Part shown: positions 5,459 to 11,103 of the stretch, piece after piece
Layout of the letters: every line of letters begins with the position of its first letter
How positions within the stretch are numbered: position 1 is the stretch's first letter
Assembly (NCBI GenBank): GCA_910587205.1
Contig: CAJULZ010000079.1
Location: forward strand, 1 to 13,874
Origin: an uncultured Oscillospiraceae bacterium
Lineage (GTDB): Bacteria > Bacillota > Clostridia > Oscillospirales > Oscillospiraceae
DNA: 13,874 nt
Direction: 5' to 3'
Notes under the pieces: model-generated
Seen by the model: only the letters and a program-made list of their open reading frames with translations
Databases searched by the model: none
Told to the model about the DNA's origin: nothing
Program-made: the position numbers and the translations under genes

Positions 5459-6622
5459 TCAGGGCTGGCGCGGCAGTTCCCCTCCGTCTGCCTTCGGCTC
5501 GGGGGCCGACGCGGGCGTCCTGGCGCGGAGGTCCTGCTTGAGCAGGGTGTACGCCACCGCCACCAGCGGAACGCTCATCACCATGCCCACCAGCCCCAGC
5601 AGCGAGCCGCCCACCGTCACCGCCGCCAGCACCCAGATGCCGGGCAAACCCATGGACGTACCCACCACACGGGGGTAAATGAGGTTGCCCTCCAGCTGCT
5701 GGAGCGCCACCAGGAACACCAGGAACCACACCGCCTGCCAGGGGTCGATCATCACCAGCAGCAGCACCGCCAGCACCGCGCCCAAATAGGCCCCCGCGAT
5801 GGGGATCAGCGCGAACACCCCCACCGCCACTGAGATCAGCGGGGCATAGTCAAACCGGAAGATGCACATGCCCAAAAAGCACAGCCCGCCCAGGATGCAG
5901 GCCTCAATCATCTGGCCGCTGACGTACTTGGAGAAGGTGTCCGCGGTGAGCCGGGTGACGGACAGCACCGTCCCCGCCGCCCATCGGGGCAGGTAGGCCT
6001 CCACCAGCCGGCGGCACTGGGCGGTGAGCCGGGGCGCGCCGGACAGCATATAGATGGAGAACACCAGGGAGATGACCCCGGTGACCACCGCCGACACCAG
6101 CACGCCGGTCATGCCGATGAGGTGGGGCAGGGTGTTGGTCAGGGCGTCCAGCGCGCCGGTGAGCAGCTTTTGCAGGGAGTCGCTGATCCCCGCCGACAGG
6201 TCCAAGCTGGCCAGCTGTTCCAGCTCCAGCTTGGCCACCAGCCAGTCGAACAGCTCCTGGAAGTTGGCGGCGTAGGTGTTCAGGTTGCCCATGAACATCT
6301 CAATGCTGTGGGTGAGCTCGGGCACCACCATGGACACCAGCACCGTGATGAGGGCGATGACCACCAGGTACACCGTCACCACCGCCAACGGCCGCGCCCC
6401 CCGCCGCATCTGGGCGGGGAGGGCCTTGTCGTACAGCCGGGCAAAAAAATTGCAGGGCCTGCTGAGGATGAAGGCGATCACCCCGCCGATGACCAGGGGC
6501 TGGAAGGCCGCCGCCATCCCGCCCAGCCAGCCGGTGACCGCGTCCAGCTTGACGATGACCGCCACCAACACCACGGCGTAGGTGATGAGCAGCACCAGGC
6601 TGCGAAACAGTTTCTTGTCCAT
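5459..6622 (-). CDS. AI-2E family (PerM/YdbI-like) membrane protein
   Basis: A 387-residue polytopic membrane protein. Two N-terminal spans (SLVLLITYAVVLVAVIV; FQPLVIGGVIAFILSRP), a third (LAVVTVYLVVIALITVLVSM), a long soluble loop of about 70 residues with amphipathic helices, then four or five more spans. The family signature QQLEGNLIYPRVVGTSMGLP is present, followed by the final spans (GSLLGLVGMVMSVPLVAVAY). Members have been linked to AI-2 export, Na+/H+ antiport and other efflux; the function here cannot be set from sequence. The charged C-terminus (APEPKADGGELPRQP) is cytoplasmic. The ATG has GGAGGG 7 nt upstream and lies 13 nt after the Nudix stop codon, so the two genes form one unit. 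No terminator is evident before yabP. Confidence 0.93.
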   Translation of the reverse strand: MDKKLFRSLVLLITYAVVLVAVIVKLDAVTGWLGGMAAAFQPLVIGGVIAFILSRPCNFFARLYDKALPAQMRRGARPLAVVTVYLVVIALITVLVSMVVPELTHSIEMFMGNLNTYAANFQELFDWLVAKLELEQLASLDLSAGISDSLQKLLTGALDALTNTLPHLIGMTGVLVSAVVTGVISLVFSIYMLSGAPRLTAQCRRLVEAYLPRWAAGTVLSVTRLTADTFSKYVSGQMIEACILGGLCFLGMCIFRFDYAPLISVAVGVFALIPIAGAYLGAVLAVLLLVMIDPWQAVWFLVFLVALQQLEGNLIYPRVVGTSMGLPGIWVLAAVTVGGSLLGLVGMVMSVPLVAVAYTLLKQDLRARTPASAPEPKADGGELPRQP

Positions 6623-6635
6623 GTCACACCCTCCG

Positions 6636-7115
6636 TCATTCGGCTCCAGGGAGTTCCCCGGCCCGCCTGTGCCGGAGCCAGTCCGGCAGATGCCGCTTTA
6701 CCTGCTCGGACACACCGTCGGGAAGATTGTCCAGCGAAAAGAACCGCAGGTCGTCCACCTCGCCCTCCTGGCAGCTCAGCGTCCCGGACCAGTCCCGGCA
6801 GGCGTAGGCGAACTCCACATTATATACCTCGTCTCCGTTGGGGTAAAAGTAATGCTCCTCCGGGCCGGCGTACACCCCGTACAGCTCCAGAGCATCGGCC
6901 GACAGCCCCGTTTCCTCCAGCAGCTCCCGGCGGGCGGCATCCTCCGGCGACTCCCCCGGCTCCATGGAGCCCGCCGCAGAATAGCTCCATTGATGGTTGT
7001 CGCTCCTGAGCTGAAGGAGGACGCGGCCCTGTCCGTCCTCCACAAACACGCTGGAACCCACCTGAATCAGGGGGCGGTGGCCCACATAGGCCCGCAAATC
7101 CATGATATAGCCCAT
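6636..7115 (-). CDS. Nudix hydrolase
   Basis: A 159-residue single-domain Nudix protein. The box is complete: G49 SMEPG E55, then SPEDAAR, then R63-E-L-L-E67-E68-T-G-L. The segment just before it reads WSYSAAGSMEPGES, where most relatives have WxLPGGxxExGES, so the normal LPG turn is altered. The substrate is unknown (a nucleotide, sugar nucleotide or damaged nucleotide). The start is ATG at 7115, because GGGGAGG ends 5 nt upstream and the family N-terminus (MGYIMDLRAYVGHRPLI) starts there; a longer reading back to 7172 lacks a ribosome binding site and crosses the predicted transcription start. It is followed by the AI-2E gene. Confidence 0.9.
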   Translation of the reverse strand: MGYIMDLRAYVGHRPLIQVGSSVFVEDGQGRVLLQLRSDNHQWSYSAAGSMEPGESPEDAARRELLEETGLSADALELYGVYAGPEEHYFYPNGDEVYNVEFAYACRDWSGTLSCQEGEVDDLRFFSLDNLPDGVSEQVKRHLPDWLRHRRAGELPGAE

Positions 7116-7162
7116 AACAGCCTCCCCGCAGCCGTAAATTTTTCCTGGCTGCGCCTTTTCCC

Positions 7163-7191
7163 AGTGTACCACCAGGGGGCGTCCCCGTCAA
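7163..7191 (-). promoter_or_regulatory. Sigma-A promoter of the Nudix-AI-2E unit
   Basis: On the minus strand TTGACG (7191-7186), a 17-nt spacer and TACACT (7168-7163). The start would be near 7156, giving a 40-nt leader. The -35 begins only 10 nt after the tyrA stop codon; no terminator lies between, so read-through from aroF-tyrA is also possible. Confidence 0.75.
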
Positions 7192-7201
7192 TTAAAGAAT
7201 T

Positions 7202-8074
7202 TCAAAAGGCGGAATGCACATCGTCGCCCCGGGCCCGCTCCAGATTGATCCGCTTCTTCCGCCCGGAGGCATGGGCCAGCATGGCGTACAGCGCCTCCCG
7301 GTCGTTGTTCTCGATGGCCACCCGGTACTGGTGGACCCGTTCCTCCAGCTCGGCGGCCTTTTGGGACAGCGCCGGGGCGTTGAGGGTGAACAGCTGGGTC
7401 CACATGGCGGGGTCCAGCGCCGCCACCCGGGTGCAATCCCGGAAGGAGCCGCCCTCAAAGCCCACGCAGGAGAACAGCTCGTCGTTGTCGCACACCGACA
7501 CGGCGATGATGTGCATGAGCTGGCTGGTGTAGGCGATCATCTGGTCGTGACGCTCCGGGGTGGTCTCAATCACGTCCCCGAAGCGGCAGTAGTCCGCCAT
7601 ACGGCGCAGCAAATCCAGGTGCTCTGCCGTGGTCCTGGGACCGGGGGTGATGATGAAGTGGGTGTTGCGGAACAGGGTGGCCTCGGCGTTGTCGATGCCG
7701 GACACCTCCTTGCCCGCCATGGGGTGGCAGCCGATGAAATCCACCCCGTCCGGCAGGCACTCCGCCGCCTCCATCACCGCGGTTTTTACGCCGCACACGT
7801 CCCACACCAGCGCCCCCGGCTTGAAGCGTTCTTTGTGCTCCCGCAGAAAGCGGATAATGCCCACCGGGTCCTGACACAGGATAACCACATCCGCCCCGGG
7901 CAGCTCGGCAGCTGGGTCAAAGGTGAGCCGGTCGGCGGCATGTTTGGCCTCCGCCTTGTCAAAGGTTGTCTGGGAACGCACCGCCCCCACCACCTCGAAG
8001 TCCTCAAAGCCCTGGAGGGCCATGGCCAGCGAGCCGCCGATGAGGCCCAAGCCCACCACTAAAATTTTTCTCAT
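7202..8074 (-). CDS. tyrA: Prephenate dehydrogenase
   Basis: A 290-residue protein that converts prephenate to 4-hydroxyphenylpyruvate with NAD(P)+, the committed step to tyrosine. The N-terminal Rossmann fold has the dinucleotide motif in MRKILVVGLGLIGGSLAM. Family hallmarks are DVCGVKTAVMEA (94-102 region), IGCHPMAGKEVSG with H117, and HDQMIAYTSQLMHIIA with H176 and H188. The protein ends after the helical dimerisation domain (ASGRKKRINLERA); the C-terminal ACT domain of B. subtilis TyrA is absent, so feedback by tyrosine on this enzyme is probably weaker or different. The start is ATG at 8074, with AGGAAGG 9 nt upstream; a more distal ATG at 8083 touches that site. It lies downstream of aroF on the same strand and should share the attenuated transcript. 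Confidence 0.94.
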   Translation of the reverse strand: MRKILVVGLGLIGGSLAMALQGFEDFEVVGAVRSQTTFDKAEAKHAADRLTFDPAAELPGADVVILCQDPVGIIRFLREHKERFKPGALVWDVCGVKTAVMEAAECLPDGVDFIGCHPMAGKEVSGIDNAEATLFRNTHFIITPGPRTTAEHLDLLRRMADYCRFGDVIETTPERHDQMIAYTSQLMHIIAVSVCDNDELFSCVGFEGGSFRDCTRVAALDPAMWTQLFTLNAPALSQKAAELEERVHQYRVAIENNDREALYAMLAHASGRKKRINLERARGDDVHSAF

Positions 8075-8095
8075 AGGAAACATCCTTCCTGTTTC

Positions 8096-8250
8096 TGCGC
8101 CTGCCCTCACGCTTCTCTGTTGTCATGCTCGGGCTGGGCGCATCGCCGGGCCCCTTTCCCTCCGCCTCGGCCTGGTCTGCGGGGCGCTATGCGCCCCTGC
8201 GCTCGGCCTCGCTCCGGTCCAAGCGGCCCTATGCGCCTGCCCTCACACTT
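8096..8250 (-). repeat. 19-nt direct repeats bracketing the aroF-tyrA spacer insert
   Basis: TGCGCCTGCCCTCACGCTT at 8096-8114 recurs as TGCGCCTGCCCTCACACTT at 8232-8250 (one difference, period 136 nt). The right copy contains the aroF stop codon; the left copy lies just before the tyrA ribosome binding site. Between them is the repeat R2. The simplest history is an insertion with target duplication or a tandem duplication; without it aroF and tyrA would be about 30 nt apart. Confidence 0.75.
8164..8224 (+). repeat. Intergenic structured repeat, copy 3 (R2), between aroF and tyrA
   Basis: Begins CGCCTCGGCC and ends CTCGGCCTCGCTCCGGTCCA then AGC. The core is a perfect hairpin GGGGCGC-TAT-GCGCCCC. 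The end matches the other copies at CTCGCTCCG-TCCAAGC; the middle differs entirely in sequence but is again self-complementary. Confidence 0.6.
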
Positions 8251-9259
8251 CCCGGCCCACGCAGGCCGCCACCGCCCGCAGCCTGTCCATGATGGAGCCG
8301 AACTGCTCCGGCGTCACCGACTGTGCCCCGTCGCACAGGGCATGGGCGGGGTCGTTGTGCACCTCAATGATCAGCCCGTCCGCCCCGGCGGCCACGGCCG
8401 CCATTGCCATGCGCTCCACCATCCATGCCTTGCCGCAGGCGTGGGACGGGTCCACCACCACCGGCAGGTGGCTCTGGGCTTTCACCGCCAGCACCGCCGA
8501 CAGGTCCAGGGTATTGCGGGTATAGGTCTCGAAGGTTCGGATGCCCCGCTCGCACAGGATCACGTTGGGGTTCCCCCCGGCCATGATATATTCCGCGCTC
8601 ATCAGCCACTCCTCAATGGTGGACGACAGCCCGCGCTTGAGCAGGATGGGCTTGTTGGTCTTGCCCACCTTTTTCAGCAGGTCGAAATTCTGCATGTTCC
8701 GCGCGCCGATCTGGATCACGTCCACCGCTTCTTCAAACAGGGGGAGCTGGTCGGCGCTCATCAACTCGGACACGATGGGCAGGCCGGTATTCTTGCGCGC
8801 CTCGTCCAGCAGGAGCACGCCCTCCACCCCCTTGCCCTGAAAGGCATACGGGGAAGTGCGGGGCTTATACGCGCCCCCCCGGAGGGCCGCCGCCCCGGAG
8901 CGCTGGACAGATCTTGCAACATCCAAGATCTGCCCCTCGCTCTCCACCGAGCAGGGCCCGGCGATGACCACCAGCTTCCCGCCGCCGATGGACACGCCGC
9001 CCCCCATGTCGATCACCGAATCGTCGGGGTGGTACTTGCGGTTGGCCTTTTTGTAGGGCTCGCTAACCCGCATCACCCGCTCCACGCCGTCCAGCTGGGC
9101 CAGCAGCTCCTGGTTCAGCGCGCCCGCGTCCCCCTCCGCGCCCAGGATGGTGGTTTCGCTGCCCTGGGACACCATCACCCGCACGCCCCCGGCCTCCATG
9201 GCCTGGACGGCCCGGCCGAGCTGCTCCTGGGTAAACCCATGCTTCATAATCACAACCAT
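8243..9259 (-). CDS. aroF: 3-deoxy-7-phosphoheptulonate (DAHP) synthase, type I-beta with regulatory domain
   Basis: A 338-residue enzyme that condenses phosphoenolpyruvate and erythrose 4-phosphate, the first step of the shikimate pathway. Residues 1-70 are a ferredoxin-like domain (MVVIMKHGFTQEQLGRAVQA, then ETTILGAEGD), the feedback-inhibition module of Thermotoga-type enzymes, in which tyrosine or phenylalanine binds. The catalytic barrel has GPCSVES (101-107), RGGAYKPRTSPYAFQGKG (127 on), VIQIGARNMQNFDLLKK, LLKRGLSSTIEEWL and VVDPSHACGK, covering the PEP, metal and erythrose-phosphate sites. The start is ATG at 9259 with AAGGAG 10 nt upstream; an in-frame reading back to 9364 would cross the attenuator terminator and is rejected. 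It heads aroF-tyrA and follows a Tyr-rich leader peptide and an intrinsic terminator. Confidence 0.95.
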   Translation of the reverse strand: MVVIMKHGFTQEQLGRAVQAMEAGGVRVMVSQGSETTILGAEGDAGALNQELLAQLDGVERVMRVSEPYKKANRKYHPDDSVIDMGGGVSIGGGKLVVIAGPCSVESEGQILDVARSVQRSGAAALRGGAYKPRTSPYAFQGKGVEGVLLLDEARKNTGLPIVSELMSADQLPLFEEAVDVIQIGARNMQNFDLLKKVGKTNKPILLKRGLSSTIEEWLMSAEYIMAGGNPNVILCERGIRTFETYTRNTLDLSAVLAVKAQSHLPVVVDPSHACGKAWMVERMAMAAVAAGADGLIIEVHNDPAHALCDGAQSVTPEQFGSIMDRLRAVAACVGREV

Positions 9260-9294
9260 TTGATATCCGCTCCTTGGCAAAATATTTTCTGCGC

Positions 9295-9330
9295 AAAATA
9301 AATACGCGGCCGCCCCTCCGGGCCGCCGCG
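9295..9330 (-). terminator. Intrinsic terminator in the aroF leader (attenuator)
   Basis: On the minus strand CGCGGCGGCCC (9330-9320), loop GGAG, GGGCGGCCGCG (9315-9305): 10 of 11 positions pair, one G-G mismatch, followed by TATTTATTTT (9304-9295). It lies between the leader peptide stop codon and the aroF start. Its left arm lies wholly within the right arm of the candidate antiterminator (9320-9333). Confidence 0.82.
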
Positions 9331-9351
9331 CAGGTTCCTGTGCCGCACCGC
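9320..9351 (-). promoter_or_regulatory. Candidate antiterminator hairpin competing with the attenuator
   Basis: On the minus strand GCGGTGCGGCACAG (9351-9338), loop GAAC, CTGCGCGGCGGCCC (9333-9320): 10 of 14 positions pair, counting one G-U, with four mismatches. The right arm contains the whole left arm of the terminator, so the two structures exclude each other. The left arm begins 3 nt after the leader peptide stop codon, where a terminating ribosome would cover it. Paired by eye; energies not computed. Confidence 0.5.
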
Positions 9352-9354
9352 CGC

Positions 9355-9423
9355 TCAAGGGCATGACAAAACGCCGCTATCGCAATAGCGGTAATAGCCA
9401 TACCCATAGTTCCGGCAGTCCAT
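9355..9423 (-). CDS. Tyr-rich leader peptide of aroF-tyrA
   Basis: A 22-residue reading frame beginning MDCRNYGYGYYRYC and ending DSGVLSCP, with five Tyr among residues 6-13 (codons TAT, TAT, TAT, TAC, TAT). The ATG has an AGGAGGG Shine-Dalgarno 6 nt upstream, and the predicted transcription start is about 27 nt before it. The stop TGA lies 25 nt before the terminator stem. The Tyr codons overlap a perfect 7-bp hairpin, CCGCTAT-TGCG-ATAGCGG (9391-9374). This arrangement is that of amino acid biosynthetic leader peptides such as trpL, hisL and pheL: scarce tyrosyl-tRNA would stall the ribosome in residues 6-13 and prevent termination. The downstream genes make tyrosine, which fits. Too short for standard gene callers. 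Confidence 0.82.
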   Translation of the reverse strand: MDCRNYGYGYYRYCDSGVLSCP

Positions 9424-9456
9424 GCACAGCCCTCCTGTTCCTTTTTTGCTGCGGTC

Positions 9457-9485
9457 ATTATACTGCTTTAAAGCTATAAAGTCAA
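9457..9485 (-). promoter_or_regulatory. Strong sigma-A promoter of the aroF-tyrA transcript
   Basis: On the minus strand TTGACT (9485-9480), exactly 17 nt, TATAAT (9462-9457): the best promoter in the window. Transcription would begin near 9450, giving a leader of about 190 nt before aroF that contains the leader peptide and attenuator. A near-consensus promoter suits a system controlled mainly after initiation. Confidence 0.9.
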
Positions 9486-9532
9486 GCGTTATTTTCCTCC
9501 CCTGCCCAGCGGCCTTCCCCGGGAAACAGGAC

Positions 9533-9632
9533 GCCCCCAGGCATTCAATGCCTGGGGGCCGGCCCGTCTGCGTAATAGATGCAGAAGACGAGAAACGATA
9601 ACTGGATAGGAGGACTGTAATCTCCCTCCAGC
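9533..9632 (-). other. Structured segment, possible small RNA or leader element
   Basis: Three stem-loops in 100 nt. The largest is perfect: GCCCCCAGGCAT (9533-9544), loop TCA, ATGCCTGGGGGC (9548-9559). A bulged one pairs CTGC/GCAG within 9569-9585, and a third pairs CTGGA/TCCAG flanking GGAGG/CTCC within 9602-9631. A minus-strand TATAAT at 9644-9639 is placed to transcribe it, but its -35 is poor and the large stem has no T-tract after it on either strand. Function unknown. Confidence 0.35.
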
Positions 9633-9646
9633 AATCTTATTATAAC

Positions 9647-9722
9647 ATACTGTCGACATGATAAGAATATGGAATATTCAACAAAAATATACTATCGACA
9701 TTATACATATTAACGACAGTAT
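9647..9722 (+). promoter_or_regulatory. Operator-like repeats before the ribbon-helix-helix gene
   Basis: ATACTGTCGACAT (9647-9659) and ATACTATCGACAT (9689-9701) are direct repeats 42 bp apart, four helical turns; ATACTGTCG recurs inverted at 9722-9714. The first holds an 8-bp palindrome TGTCGACA. The elements overlap candidate promoter boxes: a plus-strand TATACT at 9727-9732 and a minus-strand TATAAT at 9644-9639. Autoregulation by the RHH protein is inferred from the usual habit of Arc/MetJ-like proteins. Confidence 0.55.
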
Positions 9723-9755
9723 ATCTTATACTACCTCAAAACAGGAGGTGGTCAT

Positions 9756-9947
9756 ATGGCCTATTCTGACGCACAGAAAGAGGCTACCGCACGGTACAAT
9801 AAGAAAGCCTATGACCGCATCGAAATCAAGGTGAAGAAGGGGCGGAAGGCCCTCATTACGGCCTTTGCCGCCAGACAGGACAAGAGCGTCAATCAGTTCA
9901 TCGTCGAGCTGATTGACAAGGCCATGCTGGAAAACGGGGACGCCTGA
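9756..9947 (+). CDS. Small ribbon-helix-helix (Arc-like) DNA-binding protein
   Basis: A 63-residue protein. The beta-strand IEIKVKKG (residues 22-29) is followed by two helices (RKALITAFAARQDKSVNQFI, then VELIDKAMLENGDA), the order of Arc/MetJ/CopG-like ribbon-helix-helix proteins, which bind DNA as dimers through the paired strand. The N-terminus MAYSDAQKEATARYNKKAYD is a common opening for small RHH proteins in Clostridia. The ATG has AGGAGGTG 5 nt upstream. No toxin-like partner follows: the gene ends in a terminator and its neighbour is convergent. It could be a phage-type repressor or a lone antitoxin-like regulator. Repeats just upstream look like its operators. Confidence 0.88.
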   Translation: MAYSDAQKEATARYNKKAYDRIEIKVKKGRKALITAFAARQDKSVNQFIVELIDKAMLENGDA

Positions 9948-9968
9948 GGTCCAGGCGCCCCCGTTTTT
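9936..9968 (+). terminator. Intrinsic terminator overlapping the RHH stop codon
   Basis: GGGG-A-CGCCTG (9936-9946), loop AGGTC, CAGGCGCCCC (9952-9961), then CG and TTTTT (9964-9968). A single bulged A interrupts a 10-bp stem. The stop codon TGA (9945-9947) is inside the hairpin. Confidence 0.82.
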
Positions 9969-10002
9969 GGCGGCTCGGCTTTTCGGGCTCGCTTTTGCTG
10001 CG

Positions 10003-10066
10003 TCTCGGGCAAAACCCAGTCCCACTCCCGTGGGTCTTGGGCTTTTACCCTCGCTCCGCCCCAAGC
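10003..10066 (+). repeat. Intergenic structured repeat, copy 4 (R3)
   Basis: Begins TCTCGGGCAAAACCCAGTCC, contains CCCAC-TCCC-GTGGG, and ends GGGCTTTTACCCTCGCTCCG then CCCCAAGC. Outer arms GGGCAAAACCCA and TGGGCTTTTACCC pair with one bulge and a C/T difference. It lies between the RHH terminator and the endolysin stop codon, in the same orientation as the other copies. Confidence 0.75.
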
Positions 10067-10083
10067 TCCCCTGCGCAGTTCTC

Positions 10084-10866
10084 CTATAGCTTCCCCAACC
10101 TGTCCAGTACCGTCATGGTACGGCAGAAATCTTCCGATACGTTGAGCACGCCTTCCTCCAGACCCTTCAACGCCCCGGCCTCCACCAGCTTTTCCACCGC
10201 GGCCCTGTAGTACTCGGGCACATCGTCCAAATTCCTATAATACACCATGCCGTCATCCTCCTTCCCGTCCCGCTCCGCCGCCACATCCCGGCGGAAATTG
10301 TCCATACTTTTCCCAAAACGGGGGAACCAGTGTTCCACGTCGGCGTGGCCGGAGGCCACCCCCCGGCGATAGCCCTCGCTGTGGCAGATCACCACCCCGT
10401 CCGCCAGCGGGTCCAGGCCGTACCGCCTGCACAGCATGGCGGTCAGTTCCACCGCCGCCCGGTATATCTGGGCGAAGTATTCCCCGCCCGTTAAATCGTC
10501 CTCACAGATTTCAAAGCTGATATGGGTGTCGTTGGCGCTTTTCCCGCTGGTCCCGTCCCCCGCGTGCCAGCCCCGGTGTTCCCAGGGCAGGGTCTGCACC
10601 GCCGCGATGGAGCCGTCCGCCAGCTTCCCGACAAACCCGTGGACGCACACGTCCAGCCCCGGGCGGTTCCAGTGGTTGCCGTTCGGGTTGGCCCCCAGCG
10701 CCGCCAGCAGGTCCTCCCGGCCCGGCGTGCCGCCCACGGGCTGGACATACCGCCGCAGCATGGGATTGTCCGCCCCGGTGGAGTGGACCATCACCCCCTG
10801 GGGGTTGATCGTCCGTTTCGTCTTATAGCAGTCGTTGTCCGTGAGGATACATTCCAGCAGCTTCAC
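10084..10866 (-). CDS. N-acetylmuramoyl-L-alanine amidase (phage-type endolysin)
   Basis: A 260-residue enzyme of the Amidase_2/PGRP fold that cuts the amide between muramic acid and the stem peptide. Zinc ligand candidates are H28 (GVMVHSTGADN), H97 or H101 (WEHRGWHAGDG) and the later histidines of CHSEGYRRGVASGHADVEHW. ISFEICEDD is the usual central strand. The C-terminal 55 residues (MVYYRNLDDVPEYYRAAVEK, LVEAGALKG, then LNVSEDFCRTMTVLDRLGKL) resemble the small helical tail common on clostridial phage endolysins, probably a wall-targeting module. The start is GTG at 10866, overlapping the holin stop as GTGA; the frame extends further upstream only as an off-frame reading of the holin. The holin-lysin order and overlap are typical of phage lysis cassettes. 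Confidence 0.9.
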   Translation of the reverse strand: MKLLECILTDNDCYKTKRTINPQGVMVHSTGADNPMLRRYVQPVGGTPGREDLLAALGANPNGNHWNRPGLDVCVHGFVGKLADGSIAAVQTLPWEHRGWHAGDGTSGKSANDTHISFEICEDDLTGGEYFAQIYRAAVELTAMLCRRYGLDPLADGVVICHSEGYRRGVASGHADVEHWFPRFGKSMDNFRRDVAAERDGKEDDGMVYYRNLDDVPEYYRAAVEKLVEAGALKGLEEGVLNVSEDFCRTMTVLDRLGKL

Positions 10867-11066
10867 TCCCCGCCGTCCCCCTTCCGGGCCGTCCGCTCTA
10901 CCTGCGTACCGAAGTAAAACGCGACAATCACTGTATACACCGTCATGAAATCCTGGCCCACCTCCCCGCGCAGCGCCAAAACCGCGAATACCACCGTGAG
11001 CAGCAGCGTCACCAGCGATTTCACGCACAGCAGCCGGGACAGCCGGCTGCGCAATACCTCCTGCAT
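10863..11066 (-). CDS. Small phage-type holin
   Basis: A 67-residue protein: basic amphipathic N-terminus (MQEVLRSRLSRLLCVK), a hydrophobic helix (SLVTLLLTVVFAVLALRG), a short loop, then a second helix (FMTVYTVIVAFYFGTQ) and a polar end (VERTARKGDGGE). Size, two spans and the FMTVYTVIVAFYFGTQ motif match holins of clostridial prophages as I know them. It should form membrane lesions that let the endolysin reach the wall. The start is ATG at 11066 with AGGGGGG 6 nt upstream; a longer reading to 11147 crosses a palindrome-rich region and is rejected. Its TGA shares bases with the endolysin GTG. No structural, tail or integrase gene is present on either side in this window. Confidence 0.82.
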   Translation of the reverse strand: MQEVLRSRLSRLLCVKSLVTLLLTVVFAVLALRGEVGQDFMTVYTVIVAFYFGTQVERTARKGDGGE

Positions 11067-11103
11067 CCAAATCCCCCCTGCATCTTGCATCATATAAAAT
11101 ATA

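Larger units (their letters stand above)
9424..9755. other. Divergent regulatory region between aroF and the RHH gene
   Basis: 332 nt with no gene. From left to right it holds the aroF leader ribosome binding site, the aroF promoter (9457-9485), a segment rich in stem-loops (9533-9632), a minus-strand TATAAT (9644-9639), an AT-rich stretch with three ATACTRTCG repeats (9647-9722), a plus-strand TATACT (9727-9732) and the AGGAGGTG ribosome binding site of the RHH gene (9743-9750). The drop in GC at 9635-9735 marks it as promoter/operator DNA. Confidence 0.7.

Noticed and set aside
6122..7009. Gln/His-rich plus-strand frame opposite the AI-2E and Nudix genes
   Set aside because: Antisense shadow of two real genes.
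9260..9364. N-terminal extension of aroF to 9364
   Set aside because: It would read through the attenuator terminator stem and overlaps the leader stop; the family begins at MVVIMKHGF with a good Shine-Dalgarno.
9260..9460. T-box riboswitch for tyrosine upstream of aroF
   Set aside because: The leader is too short and I see no TGGNACCGCG-like T-box sequence; the Tyr-rich ORF and terminator explain the region better.
9648..10080. Toxin-antitoxin pair around the RHH gene
   Set aside because: No partner gene: a terminator follows directly and the next gene is a convergent endolysin.
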